Source of the DNA: Candidatus Latescibacterota bacterium
Lineage (GTDB): Bacteria > Latescibacterota > UBA2968
NCBI GenBank assembly: GCA_022824945.1
Contig: JAJDYX010000054.1
Coordinates: 1-64,000, forward strand
DNA length: 64,000 nucleotides
Reading direction: 5' to 3'
Part shown: piece by piece, positions 10,094 to 17,618 of the stretch
Position numbering within the stretch: position 1 is the stretch's first letter
Layout of the letters: each line of letters begins with the position of its first letter
Program-made: the position numbers and the translations under genes
The notes under the pieces: generated by a model
Told to the model about the DNA's origin: nothing
Seen by the model: only the letters and a program-made list of their open reading frames with translations
The model's database searches: none

Positions 10094-10135
10094 TTCATAC
10101 TAATTTTATACTAATATATGTAAAATTAGTATGAA
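10094..10135. promoter_or_regulatory. Perfect 15-bp inverted repeat between fic and the NTase pair
   Basis: Arms at 10094-10108 (TTCATACTAATTTTA) and 10121-10135 are exact reverse complements with a 12-bp spacer. The octamer ATACTAAT occurs at 10097 and again at 10108, and its complement ATTAGTAT occurs at 10125, giving three copies of one half-site. The element lies in the divergent region between fic and the downstream plus-strand pair. This fits a repressor site, most simply for the winged helix of the Fic protein. Confidence 0.8.
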
Positions 10136-10224
10136 AAGCCATCCATAATTATTTATCAAATATGGTGTGTCTGGCACAAAACGTCTTATATTGAAATACA
10201 AAACCCTAACGATTGGAGAGTGGT

Positions 10225-10491
10225 TTGCCCTATAAAACACAATCGCGTGACACGAACCCCAAAGTAGAACGTCTGCTCATTGATGCATATCGGCGAATGA
10301 CACCGCGGGAAAAAGCCGAAAAAATATCACAACTCTCTCAGGCGTGTACAGACCTTGCAATTGCAGGTATTCGCAGCAGGTATCCCGAAGCAGATGAGCG
10401 AGAGATCCGTCTTCGCCTCGGCGCGTTGCGGCTACCCCGGCAAACCATGATCAAAGCATTTGGCTGGGATCCCCACAAAGAGGGCTATTGA
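10225..10491 (+). CDS. Small protein paired with nucleotidyltransferase
   Basis: I choose the TTG at 10225 because GGAGAG lies at 10215-10220 in front of it; this gives 88 residues. An earlier TTG at 10213 has no such site. The protein is charged and helical, with Arg/Lys/Glu-rich helices (MTPREKAEKI, ADEREIRLRL), and has no recognisable domain. The downstream nucleotidyltransferase starts 1 bp after its stop. Such tight pairing with a nucleotidyltransferase resembles a two-gene toxin-antitoxin or accessory module, but I cannot assign a role. Confidence 0.65.
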   Translation: MPYKTQSRDTNPKVERLLIDAYRRMTPREKAEKISQLSQACTDLAIAGIRSRYPEADEREIRLRLGALRLPRQTMIKAFGWDPHKEGY

Positions 10492-10492
10492 A

Positions 10493-11071
10493 GTGATTTC
10501 CGAACCCCTTCGCGTCGCCCTGCAAATGGCTGAAATTTTTGAAAACTTAGATATTCCATACCTGGTGGGCGGGTCAATTGCCAGTTCCATTTATGGAGAA
10601 CCTCGCGCCACGCAGGATATCGACATGGTTGCAGAACTGAAGAGCCACCATATCCAAGCTCTAATTGCAAGTACAAAAAACGCATTCTACATTGAAGAAG
10701 AAGACGTTATTCGCGCTGTCTCTCGGCACAGTTCTTTCAACGTTATCCATCTCGAAACAATGATTAAGGTAGATATTTTTCTACTTGGTTCTGAAGCAAT
10801 TGACCGCGAAGAAATGCGTCGTCGCCAACCACAAACTATTTCCGACGCTCAACTGATCGTGGCAACGCCAGAGGATATTGTGTTACAGAAATTGATCTGG
10901 TTTCGAAGAGGTGGCGAAGTTTCAGACCGGCAATGGCGAGACGTATCAGGTGTCTTAAAAGTACAGGGCGACAGATTAGATTGGGATTACCTGAACCACT
11001 GGGCAGATTCTCTAAATTTGTCTGAATTATTGCAACGGGCAAAAGAAGAAACCGAGGAACATAATGACTGA
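10493..11071 (+). CDS. AbiEii/DUF6036-like nucleotidyltransferase
   Basis: From GTG 10493, preceded by GAGGG at 10480-10484, the protein is 192 residues. It shows the minimal nucleotidyltransferase signature: GGS at 26-28 followed by D42-x-D44 in ATQDIDMV. A later segment, VATPEDIVLQKL, is typical of the AbiEii-like/DUF6036 group. The usual role is transfer of a nucleotide to an RNA or protein target; substrate unknown here. The gene follows the small 88-residue protein by 1 bp and overlaps the following SDR gene by 8 bp. The overlap could mean co-transcription with the metabolic genes beyond. Confidence 0.82.
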   Translation: MISEPLRVALQMAEIFENLDIPYLVGGSIASSIYGEPRATQDIDMVAELKSHHIQALIASTKNAFYIEEEDVIRAVSRHSSFNVIHLETMIKVDIFLLGSEAIDREEMRRRQPQTISDAQLIVATPEDIVLQKLIWFRRGGEVSDRQWRDVSGVLKVQGDRLDWDYLNHWADSLNLSELLQRAKEETEEHND

Positions 11072-11930
11072 ACAAAACTCGCCTTCGCGACGATTACTCA
11101 AAGGAAAAGTAGCGATCATCACGGGTGGCGCGAGCGGCATTGGTCGCGCTACTGCTCGCCTCTTTGTCGAAGAAGGCGCGCAAGTCGGCATCGCAGACAT
11201 CCAGGAAGATAAAGGTCAGACCGTCGCGGAAGAACTCGGCTCCAACGCCATCTTCCAGCACACCAATGTGAGACGGGAACCCGATATCAAAGCGATGATT
11301 AATCTCGTGGTCTCACACTTTGGACGCCTGGACTGCCTCTTTAACAACGCCGGATACGGTGGTGTGGCGGGACCTGTTGAAGAAACATCCATGCGGGGTT
11401 TTGACAAAACCGTAAGCATTCTCCTGCGCGGCGTCTTCATGGGCATCAAACACGCGGCTCCCATAATGAAAAAACAGGGATCGGGCAGCATCATCAGCAC
11501 GGGGTCTGTCGCGGGCCTTCGCACGGGCTATGGTCCGCATGTGTACAGCGCGTGTAAAGCCGCCGTCATACACCTTACCCGAACAACGGCAATGGAATTG
11601 GGACCTCACAACGTCCGCGTCAACTGTATATGCCCTGGCGGCATTGCCACCCCCATATTTGCTCCGGCATTGGACCTCGCGCCCGAAGAATCCGACAAAG
11701 CATATCAACTCATGACCGAAAAACTCGCTGGCGGACAACCCATTCACCGCGCGGGTCAACCCGAAGACATCGCACACGCCGCCCTCTATCTCGCCAGTGA
11801 TCACGCCTCATTTGTCAACGGCCACGCCCTCGTCGTGGATGGCGGTCTCATCGGCGGCCAAAAATGGGATAGATCCTGGATCGCCCGAGAGGGGCTTACC
11901 TCTGATGAGGATATACGAGAAGGAGAATGA
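11064..11930 (+). CDS. Short-chain dehydrogenase/reductase (SDR)
   Basis: A classical SDR of 288 residues. It has the cofactor motif TGGASGIG (20-27), NNAG at 94-97, a catalytic Ser near 148, and Y161-x3-K165 (YSACK). The PG motif follows the active site (CICPGG). It should be a cytoplasmic NAD(P)-dependent oxidoreductase acting on a sugar, sugar acid or alcohol. The direct neighbour downstream is a sugar-type ABC binding protein, 1 bp away, which suggests the substrate is the imported compound or a product of it. The start overlaps the upstream nucleotidyltransferase by 8 bp. Confidence 0.92.
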   Translation: MTEQNSPSRRLLKGKVAIITGGASGIGRATARLFVEEGAQVGIADIQEDKGQTVAEELGSNAIFQHTNVRREPDIKAMINLVVSHFGRLDCLFNNAGYGGVAGPVEETSMRGFDKTVSILLRGVFMGIKHAAPIMKKQGSGSIISTGSVAGLRTGYGPHVYSACKAAVIHLTRTTAMELGPHNVRVNCICPGGIATPIFAPALDLAPEESDKAYQLMTEKLAGGQPIHRAGQPEDIAHAALYLASDHASFVNGHALVVDGGLIGGQKWDRSWIAREGLTSDEDIREGE

Positions 11931-11931
11931 T

Positions 11932-12912
11932 ATGAACCGCTTCTTAATCTCATTGGTCCTTATAATCTTTGCCGCTTGTGCCAACGAACAAACCGGGCCG
12001 GCAAAAACGACCATTGCCGTCATACCCAAAGGCACAACCCACGAGTTCTGGAAATCGATTCACGCAGGCGCAGTCAAAGCTCAGCGCGAGTTAGACATAG
12101 AAATAATATGGAAAGGTCCGCTCAAAGAAGACGACCGCGAAGACCAGATCGCACTCGTCGAAAATTTCATTTCTCGCGGCGTTTCGGGTATTGTGCTCGC
12201 GCCCCTTGACGACACCGCCCTTCGCGTACCCGTTGCCAATGCCGTAAGCAGCGGCATCCCGGTCATCATTATCGACTCGGGCCTTCAAAGCGAAGACTTC
12301 ATCTCCTTTGTTGCCACCGACAATTATCGCGGAGGGCGCCTCGCAGGTGCCGACATGGCCCAACGCTTGAATCAAAAAGGCAAAGTCATCATGCTGCGTT
12401 ATCAGGAAGGCTCTGCCAGCACAATGAAACGCGAACAGGGATTCCTCGACGCGATAGGCGAGCATTCGGACATCGAAATTGTCTCATCAAATCAACACGG
12501 GGGTGCCACCACGGAAAGCGCGTATCAAGCCAGCGAAAACTTGCTCGCTCCCTTGAAAGATGCAAACGGCAAACTCACCATCCAGGGCATCTTCTGTCCC
12601 AACGAATCCACTACATTTGGCATGCTGCGCGCCCTGCAAGACGCGGGACTCGCCAGCAGTGTCATATTCATCGGCTTTGACAGCTCAGAAAAACTCGTCG
12701 AAGCCCTCGAAAACGACCAGATCCACGGGCTTGTACTGCAAAACCCCTTTAGAATGGGCTACCTCGGCGTCAAAACCATGGTCGCACATCTAAAAAACCA
12801 ACCCGTTGAAAAGCGCGTTGACACCGGCGTTGCCCTCGTCACCAAAGACAACATGAACGATCCAGACATCAAAGACGTATTGACGCCAGACCTGGATAAA
12901 TGGCTAAAATAG
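11932..12912 (+). CDS. Sugar ABC transporter substrate-binding lipoprotein
   Basis: ATG 11932 is chosen because AAGGAG lies just before it and the protein then begins with a lipoprotein signal; the cysteine at residue 16 follows FAA. The 326-residue protein is a type I periplasmic binding protein of the ribose/RbsB class. It has alternating beta/alpha folds and the hallmark IIIDSG and FIGFDSSE segments. It would deliver a sugar or related ligand to the RbsA/RbsC-type proteins encoded at 14544-16972. Unusually, a secreted protease gene separates it from those partners. Confidence 0.9.
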   Translation: MNRFLISLVLIIFAACANEQTGPAKTTIAVIPKGTTHEFWKSIHAGAVKAQRELDIEIIWKGPLKEDDREDQIALVENFISRGVSGIVLAPLDDTALRVPVANAVSSGIPVIIIDSGLQSEDFISFVATDNYRGGRLAGADMAQRLNQKGKVIMLRYQEGSASTMKREQGFLDAIGEHSDIEIVSSNQHGGATTESAYQASENLLAPLKDANGKLTIQGIFCPNESTTFGMLRALQDAGLASSVIFIGFDSSEKLVEALENDQIHGLVLQNPFRMGYLGVKTMVAHLKNQPVEKRVDTGVALVTKDNMNDPDIKDVLTPDLDKWLK

Positions 12913-12934
12913 GGAATTGGGAATTAAAAATTGG
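12912..12934 (+). repeat. Dispersed 23-bp repeat, copy 1
   Basis: The sequence GGGAATTGGGAATTAAAAAT plus TGG matches, with two differences, the reverse complement of bases 25181-25203. Both copies are intergenic. This is a candidate dispersed repeat family of the genome. Confidence 0.6.
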
Positions 12935-12999
12935 AGAATCATGCGATAGTTTCAACGCTTAATTCGCATTGATCGCTCAAAGCACAGAAAGAAAAAAAA

Positions 13000-14523
13000 A
13001 TGAAAAAACTTTATCAACTTGTAATGATTGTCATAGCGATACCATCCATCGCCTTATCGCAGAACCTCCCGGACCTGACCGCGCTGAGCGAAACCATTAA
13101 GCCACAGGTATCGTCAATTCGATCACTCAACTTTATCCAGCCCTTCACGATACGCTATCAGTCAAATGTGGAGATGACCGCCTTTATAAATCGCGCGTTC
13201 AATCAGTCTGTCCCGCAAACAATTCGTCAAAACTACGATCTGGTCATTCGCGCCATCGGTTTGCACCATGCTGGCGTCCCGTTCGACTTCGAAGCACTGA
13301 AAAGGGCGACGCAGGGCCAAATCGGTGCCTACTACGATCCCGAAACTCGCTCTGTCAATTTTCCGATGCGTTCATCTTCTTCAGAGACACTTAAATCAAT
13401 CATCGTACATGAACTCGTCCATGTGCTCCAGGACCAGCACTTTGGACTCGACCGCTTGCTCAGCGACGCGACGAACAGCGATGAAATAATCTCACGCCAG
13501 GCTCTCGCCGAAGGTGATGCGACACTGGCCGAAACCCTCTATCTTTTTTTAGAACTTGGAGGAGCCGTGCCAGCAGATCCCCAACTACAAATAGCCATAA
13601 ACCTGATAGCCAACACGACGGCTGACGAAATCAAACAAGACCTCAAGAACGCAGAGGCCGACCCGCAGGCTGTTCAAGAGATTGAAAATACCCCCAATTT
13701 TTTATTCGAACAGTTATCTTTTCCTTACTTTCGCGGGGTGGCCTTTGTCTATCACTTGAGGAGACGCGGAGGCTGGCCAACAGTGAATCGCGCGTACACG
13801 CATCCGCCATTATCAACGGAACACATCCTTCACCCGGACAAATACTTCGCGGGGGAATCCCTCGAAGTAATCGCGCTTCCAAATTTGGCAAATGAACCCT
13901 TCGCTGGAGATTGGGAATTACTGGATCAGGATACATTGGGCGAATTAGGACTCAGAATTATCTTCAACACCTTTGACGTCAATACCCCATCATACTCAGA
14001 GTCCGCAGGCTGGCATGGCGACCAGTACGTCGTCCTCAAACACCGCGATGGCGCACCCGCTCTCGTCCTGTTCACGACATGGGATACGGAGCAGGACGCG
14101 ATAGAGTTCAAAACTGCCTACGAAGACGTGCTCGCAATCAAACGACGCGGCTCCACAGACTTCAGAATTGAGCAACAAGGGACAGATGTGTTAATTGCTG
14201 AATCATCTCGGGATCTCGACCTGTTATTTGCGTACCTCAAAAAAGTTCGATTCACCCCCACGGTCACGCTCGGAGTCTTTGATTTTGATGGCGATCTCAT
14301 GATCGGCTTCACGGACTTCCTCCTGTTCGCCGCCCACTTTGGCAAGAGCAGTTCTGACCCGGATTTTGACCCGCGATTCGACATCGATGCAGACGGTATG
14401 GTTGGCTTCTCGGACTTCCTCGCATTCGCTTCTGCTTTTGGGAAACAAATTACGCGCAACTCAAAACCCGCTGTCGCGATTGACCCGCACATTATCCACC
14501 GCACGTTGGGATTTGTCCGATAA
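13000..14523 (+). CDS. Secreted zinc metalloprotease with dockerin-like C-terminus
   Basis: The 507-residue protein starts with a signal peptide (about residues 1-20, ending IALSQ). The zinc motif HELVH is at 137-141, and E171 in ALAEGDA is a reasonable third ligand, as in gluzincin-type peptidases. Near the C-terminus two EF-hand/dockerin-like repeats are visible: FDFDGDLMIGFTDFLLFA and FDIDADGMVGFSDFLAFA. They bind calcium in dockerins and may anchor the protein. The gene lies inside a ribose-type ABC operon, 87 bp after the binding protein and 20 bp before the ATPase. The substrate is unknown. Confidence 0.75.
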   Translation: MKKLYQLVMIVIAIPSIALSQNLPDLTALSETIKPQVSSIRSLNFIQPFTIRYQSNVEMTAFINRAFNQSVPQTIRQNYDLVIRAIGLHHAGVPFDFEALKRATQGQIGAYYDPETRSVNFPMRSSSSETLKSIIVHELVHVLQDQHFGLDRLLSDATNSDEIISRQALAEGDATLAETLYLFLELGGAVPADPQLQIAINLIANTTADEIKQDLKNAEADPQAVQEIENTPNFLFEQLSFPYFRGVAFVYHLRRRGGWPTVNRAYTHPPLSTEHILHPDKYFAGESLEVIALPNLANEPFAGDWELLDQDTLGELGLRIIFNTFDVNTPSYSESAGWHGDQYVVLKHRDGAPALVLFTTWDTEQDAIEFKTAYEDVLAIKRRGSTDFRIEQQGTDVLIAESSRDLDLLFAYLKKVRFTPTVTLGVFDFDGDLMIGFTDFLLFAAHFGKSSSDPDFDPRFDIDADGMVGFSDFLAFASAFGKQITRNSKPAVAIDPHIIHRTLGFVR

Positions 14524-14543
14524 AGCGGTCAGGCATATCCTCT

Positions 14544-16037
14544 ATGTCCATACCCAAACACCCGCGCTTTGCCATGCGCGGCATCCGCAAAACCTTTGGC
14601 GCGACCATCGCGCTCGACAATGTCGATTTTGCCGTTTCACCCGGCGAAATCCATGCCCTCATCGGTGAAAATGGCGCGGGTAAAAGCACCCTGATGAAAG
14701 TACTTTCGGGAGCCGTGCAACCCGATGCCGGGGAAATGAACATTGACGGATCGCCCTTTGCGCCTGCCAATCCTCTCCAGGCGCGACAGCAGGGCGTAGC
14801 CATGATCTATCAAGAACTCTCCCTCGCGCCCCATCTAACCGTCGCCGAAAACATCCTCCTCGGAATGGAAATCACGCGACGTGGGCTATTGCAAAAATCA
14901 GACATGCATGCCCTTGTTCAAAACGCGCTAACAGAACTCGACCATGCCGACATCAACCCCCACACGCGCGTGAGCACCCTCACCATAGCCGAACGACAAA
15001 TCGTAGAAATTGCACGCGCACTCTCTGTTCAATGTCGCGTCCTCGTCCTTGACGAACCCACCAGCAGCCTCACGCGCGCAGATGTCAACCGCCTGTTTCG
15101 CGTGATACAACGCCTGAAAGCGCGAAATTTGGCAATCGTCTATATCTCGCATTTCCTCGAAGAAATCAAAGAAATCGCCGATCAATTCACGGTTCTGCGA
15201 GATGGGAAAAAAGCTGGCAGCGGCCTGATCGCTCCAACCCCCATACCCGACATAGTCCACCTCATGGTCGGCCGGCAAATCGACGACTTTTTTCCCCGCT
15301 CCAATCGCACACCGGGCGAATCACTCCTCGATCTCAAAGACCTCGCTGGCAACCCTCTCCCTCACAGCGCATCCCTCGTCTTGCACCGAGGAGAAGTACT
15401 CGGTATCGGCGGACTCATCGGCGCGGGTCGCACGGAACTTTTGCGCGCCATCTTTGGCTTTGACCCCATCCGCAAAGGCAATATCACCTTCGCGCACAAC
15501 ACTGCCCGCGCAACACCTGCACAGCGCCTCGCTCAAGGAATGGGATTGCTCAGCGAAGACCGCAAAGACGAGGGCCTCGCCCAGTCGATGAATCTCGCCG
15601 ATAACCTCACCCTCTCGCGCTTGCCCAGAGGGATCATCTCTCCCAAAAAACTGCGCGGCATTGCCCAACAGTGGATTTCTCGTCTCAGCATTCGCACATC
15701 GGGACCTGCACAATTCATTGCAGACCTCTCCGGCGGCAACCAGCAAAAAGTCGCGCTTGCCCGCCTGCTCCACCACGACGTAGATTGCCTGCTTTTGGAC
15801 GAACCCACACGCGGTATTGACATTGCCAGCAAAGCCGACATCTACTACCTGATTGACCAACTCGCCACCCAGGGCAAAGCCATCCTCCTTGTAAGCAGTT
15901 ACCTGCCCGAACTCCTCGGGATATGCGACCGCGTCGCCGTCATGTATCGCGGTCGCCTCGGTCCCGCGCGTCCCGTTGATCAGTGCAGCGAACACAGCCT
16001 CATGCTCGAAGCGACCGGACAGGAGGTGACCGCGTGA
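14544..16037 (+). CDS. Ribose-type sugar ABC transporter, double ATP-binding protein
   Basis: The 497-residue protein contains two ABC domains, as in RbsA/XylG/MglA. Domain 1 has Walker A GENGAGKST, a signature-like TIAERQIVEI and Walker B VLVLDEPTSS. Domain 2 has the usual degenerate P-loop (GGLIGAGRTELL), an intact signature LSGGNQQKVALARL and Walker B LLLDEPTRGID. It would power import through the permease encoded next, with which it overlaps by 4 bp (GTGA). The length is typical. Substrate is not evident; the SDR and binding protein upstream suggest a sugar or polyol. Confidence 0.94.
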   Translation: MSIPKHPRFAMRGIRKTFGATIALDNVDFAVSPGEIHALIGENGAGKSTLMKVLSGAVQPDAGEMNIDGSPFAPANPLQARQQGVAMIYQELSLAPHLTVAENILLGMEITRRGLLQKSDMHALVQNALTELDHADINPHTRVSTLTIAERQIVEIARALSVQCRVLVLDEPTSSLTRADVNRLFRVIQRLKARNLAIVYISHFLEEIKEIADQFTVLRDGKKAGSGLIAPTPIPDIVHLMVGRQIDDFFPRSNRTPGESLLDLKDLAGNPLPHSASLVLHRGEVLGIGGLIGAGRTELLRAIFGFDPIRKGNITFAHNTARATPAQRLAQGMGLLSEDRKDEGLAQSMNLADNLTLSRLPRGIISPKKLRGIAQQWISRLSIRTSGPAQFIADLSGGNQQKVALARLLHHDVDCLLLDEPTRGIDIASKADIYYLIDQLATQGKAILLVSSYLPELLGICDRVAVMYRGRLGPARPVDQCSEHSLMLEATGQEVTA

Positions 16038-16972
16038 ATCATCTCTCGCGCTTTGCCCCCTTGCTCGGCCTCTTTATGGTTTACGGCCTATTCGCCATTC
16101 TCGGTCCCGACAGCTTTAGCAGCGGCCGCAACCTCGAAACCATCGCGCGTCAAACAGCCATTGTCGGCACGGCAGCACTCGGCATGACCCTCGTTATCAT
16201 CGCCGGGGGCATTGACCTTTCCGTCGGCTCCATCATAGCCCTGACCACCGTCACCATCGCAGCATCGCTCCAGGCGGACCTGCCACCCCCTGTTGCCGCG
16301 CTCATCGGCATCCTCACTGGCGCCCTGTGCGGCCTTGCCAACGGCCTGATCATCACCCGTTTTCGCGTCGTACCTTTTATCGTCACACTCGGCACACTAC
16401 TGCTCCTTCGCGGCATTGCCAAAGGGCTGGCTGACGAACAGAAAATCGACGCTCCCCTCACCTATCTCATCGACCTGCTCGCAGCACTTCCGCGAGATGC
16501 GTGGTGGATATTCCCGCCCGGCGTGTGGCTCCTCATCATCCTCGCCCTCCTCACGGGCGGATTCCTCGCCTATACCCGTCCGGGCAAACACATCGTCGCC
16601 ATTGGATCCAACGAAAACACCGCCCGCCTGTGCGGTATCCGGGTAGAAGCTACAAAATTACTCGTCTATACCCTCGCAGGAACATCCGCAGGCATTGCCG
16701 GGCTCCTCCAATTTTCTCGTCTCACCGTAGGCGATCCCACGGTCGCCGTTGGCCTTGAACTCGACGTCATCGCAGCCGTTGTCATCGGCGGGGGCAGCCT
16801 CTCGGGCGGCGAAGGCTCAGTACTAGGCAGCGTGGTCGGCGCACTGATCATGACCGTCATCCGCTCCGGTTGTTCACAAATGGGCTTGCCAAATTGGGTG
16901 CAAGAAATTGTCACTGGCATTATTATAGTCACCGCCGTAGCCGTCGATAGATTGAGACATCGAGAAAGATAG
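16034..16972 (+). CDS. Ribose-type sugar ABC transporter permease
   Basis: I choose GTG 16034 because AGGAGGTGA lies at 16021 and the start overlaps the ATPase stop in a GTGA arrangement; the protein is 312 residues. It is a polytopic membrane protein of the RbsC class, with the conserved segments GMTLVIIAGGIDLSVGS and GSNENTARLCGI. It works with the ATPase (14544-16037) and probably the lipoprotein at 11932-12912. A stem-loop follows the gene at 16994-17036. Confidence 0.92.
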   Translation: MNHLSRFAPLLGLFMVYGLFAILGPDSFSSGRNLETIARQTAIVGTAALGMTLVIIAGGIDLSVGSIIALTTVTIAASLQADLPPPVAALIGILTGALCGLANGLIITRFRVVPFIVTLGTLLLLRGIAKGLADEQKIDAPLTYLIDLLAALPRDAWWIFPPGVWLLIILALLTGGFLAYTRPGKHIVAIGSNENTARLCGIRVEATKLLVYTLAGTSAGIAGLLQFSRLTVGDPTVAVGLELDVIAAVVIGGGSLSGGEGSVLGSVVGALIMTVIRSGCSQMGLPNWVQEIVTGIIIVTAVAVDRLRHRER

Positions 16973-16993
16973 TGAATACCCATCTCTGTTTTT

Positions 16994-17036
16994 TGCAACT
17001 TATTTTTCTCAGGTGAGTTAGAGAAAACGAGTTGCA
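16994..17036 (+). other. Interrupted inverted repeat (stem-loop) after the permease
   Basis: TGCAACT (16994-17000) pairs with AGTTGCA (17030-17036) and TTTTCTC (17004-17010) pairs with GAGAAAA (17021-17027). Together they give a 14-bp stem with a small internal loop. No T-run follows, so it is not a standard intrinsic terminator. It might stabilise mRNA or be a binding site. Confidence 0.5.
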
Positions 17037-17085
17037 GACCCGAGCCAACAACATGGCTCATTCACCCATTCCAAGGAGTAACCCC

Positions 17086-17532
17086 ATGCAAACCCGACGC
17101 ACTTTCTCCCTCATCGCCCTTACACTTTTGTTCATCACAGCCCCCACCTTTGCAGCCACCGTCGAAGTAGAAGGCGAAGGCACACCAGCTTTGTACGTGG
17201 TCAAGGTGCATGCCGACTGGTGCGGCTCCTGCAAGGCACTGGTGCCCATTCTCGACGAAGTTAGAGAAACCATGTCTGCCGAGCCTGTTCTCTTTCTCAC
17301 GTTGGACGTGACCGACGAAGACCGCACCGGACAGGCCCGCCTGCTGGCTGCAGCTCTCGGCATAGAGCAACAACTCAAAACCAATAACAAAACCGGACTG
17401 GTCCTGATCATCAATCCCGCCGACAAGGCCCTGCTGGAAACTCTAACTAAGGAAAACACCGCCGATGAAATGATCGAAAAAATTGAGGGCTATGTTGCCG
17501 CAACTGCGGATGCGGACGATATGGATATGTGA
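17086..17532 (+). CDS. Secreted thioredoxin-like protein
   Basis: ATG 17086 is preferred: AAGGAG at 17073 precedes it and the protein then opens with a signal peptide (to about residue 23, TAPTFA). The mature part is a single thioredoxin fold with the redox motif WCGSC in VHADWCGSCKAL. The 148-residue length fits a periplasmic thiol-disulfide protein. The C-terminal tail is acidic (ATADADDMDM). It lies between the sugar ABC operon and the transhydrogenase gene; the functional link is unclear. Confidence 0.85.
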   Translation: MQTRRTFSLIALTLLFITAPTFAATVEVEGEGTPALYVVKVHADWCGSCKALVPILDEVRETMSAEPVLFLTLDVTDEDRTGQARLLAAALGIEQQLKTNNKTGLVLIINPADKALLETLTKENTADEMIEKIEGYVAATADADDMDM

Positions 17533-17618
17533 GGCAAGAGATCGAATTACGGTGCATCGGTCAGCGAACACTGGGCGATGCACCTGAAAAATCAACTATA
17601 TCAAATCGGAATCAAAAC

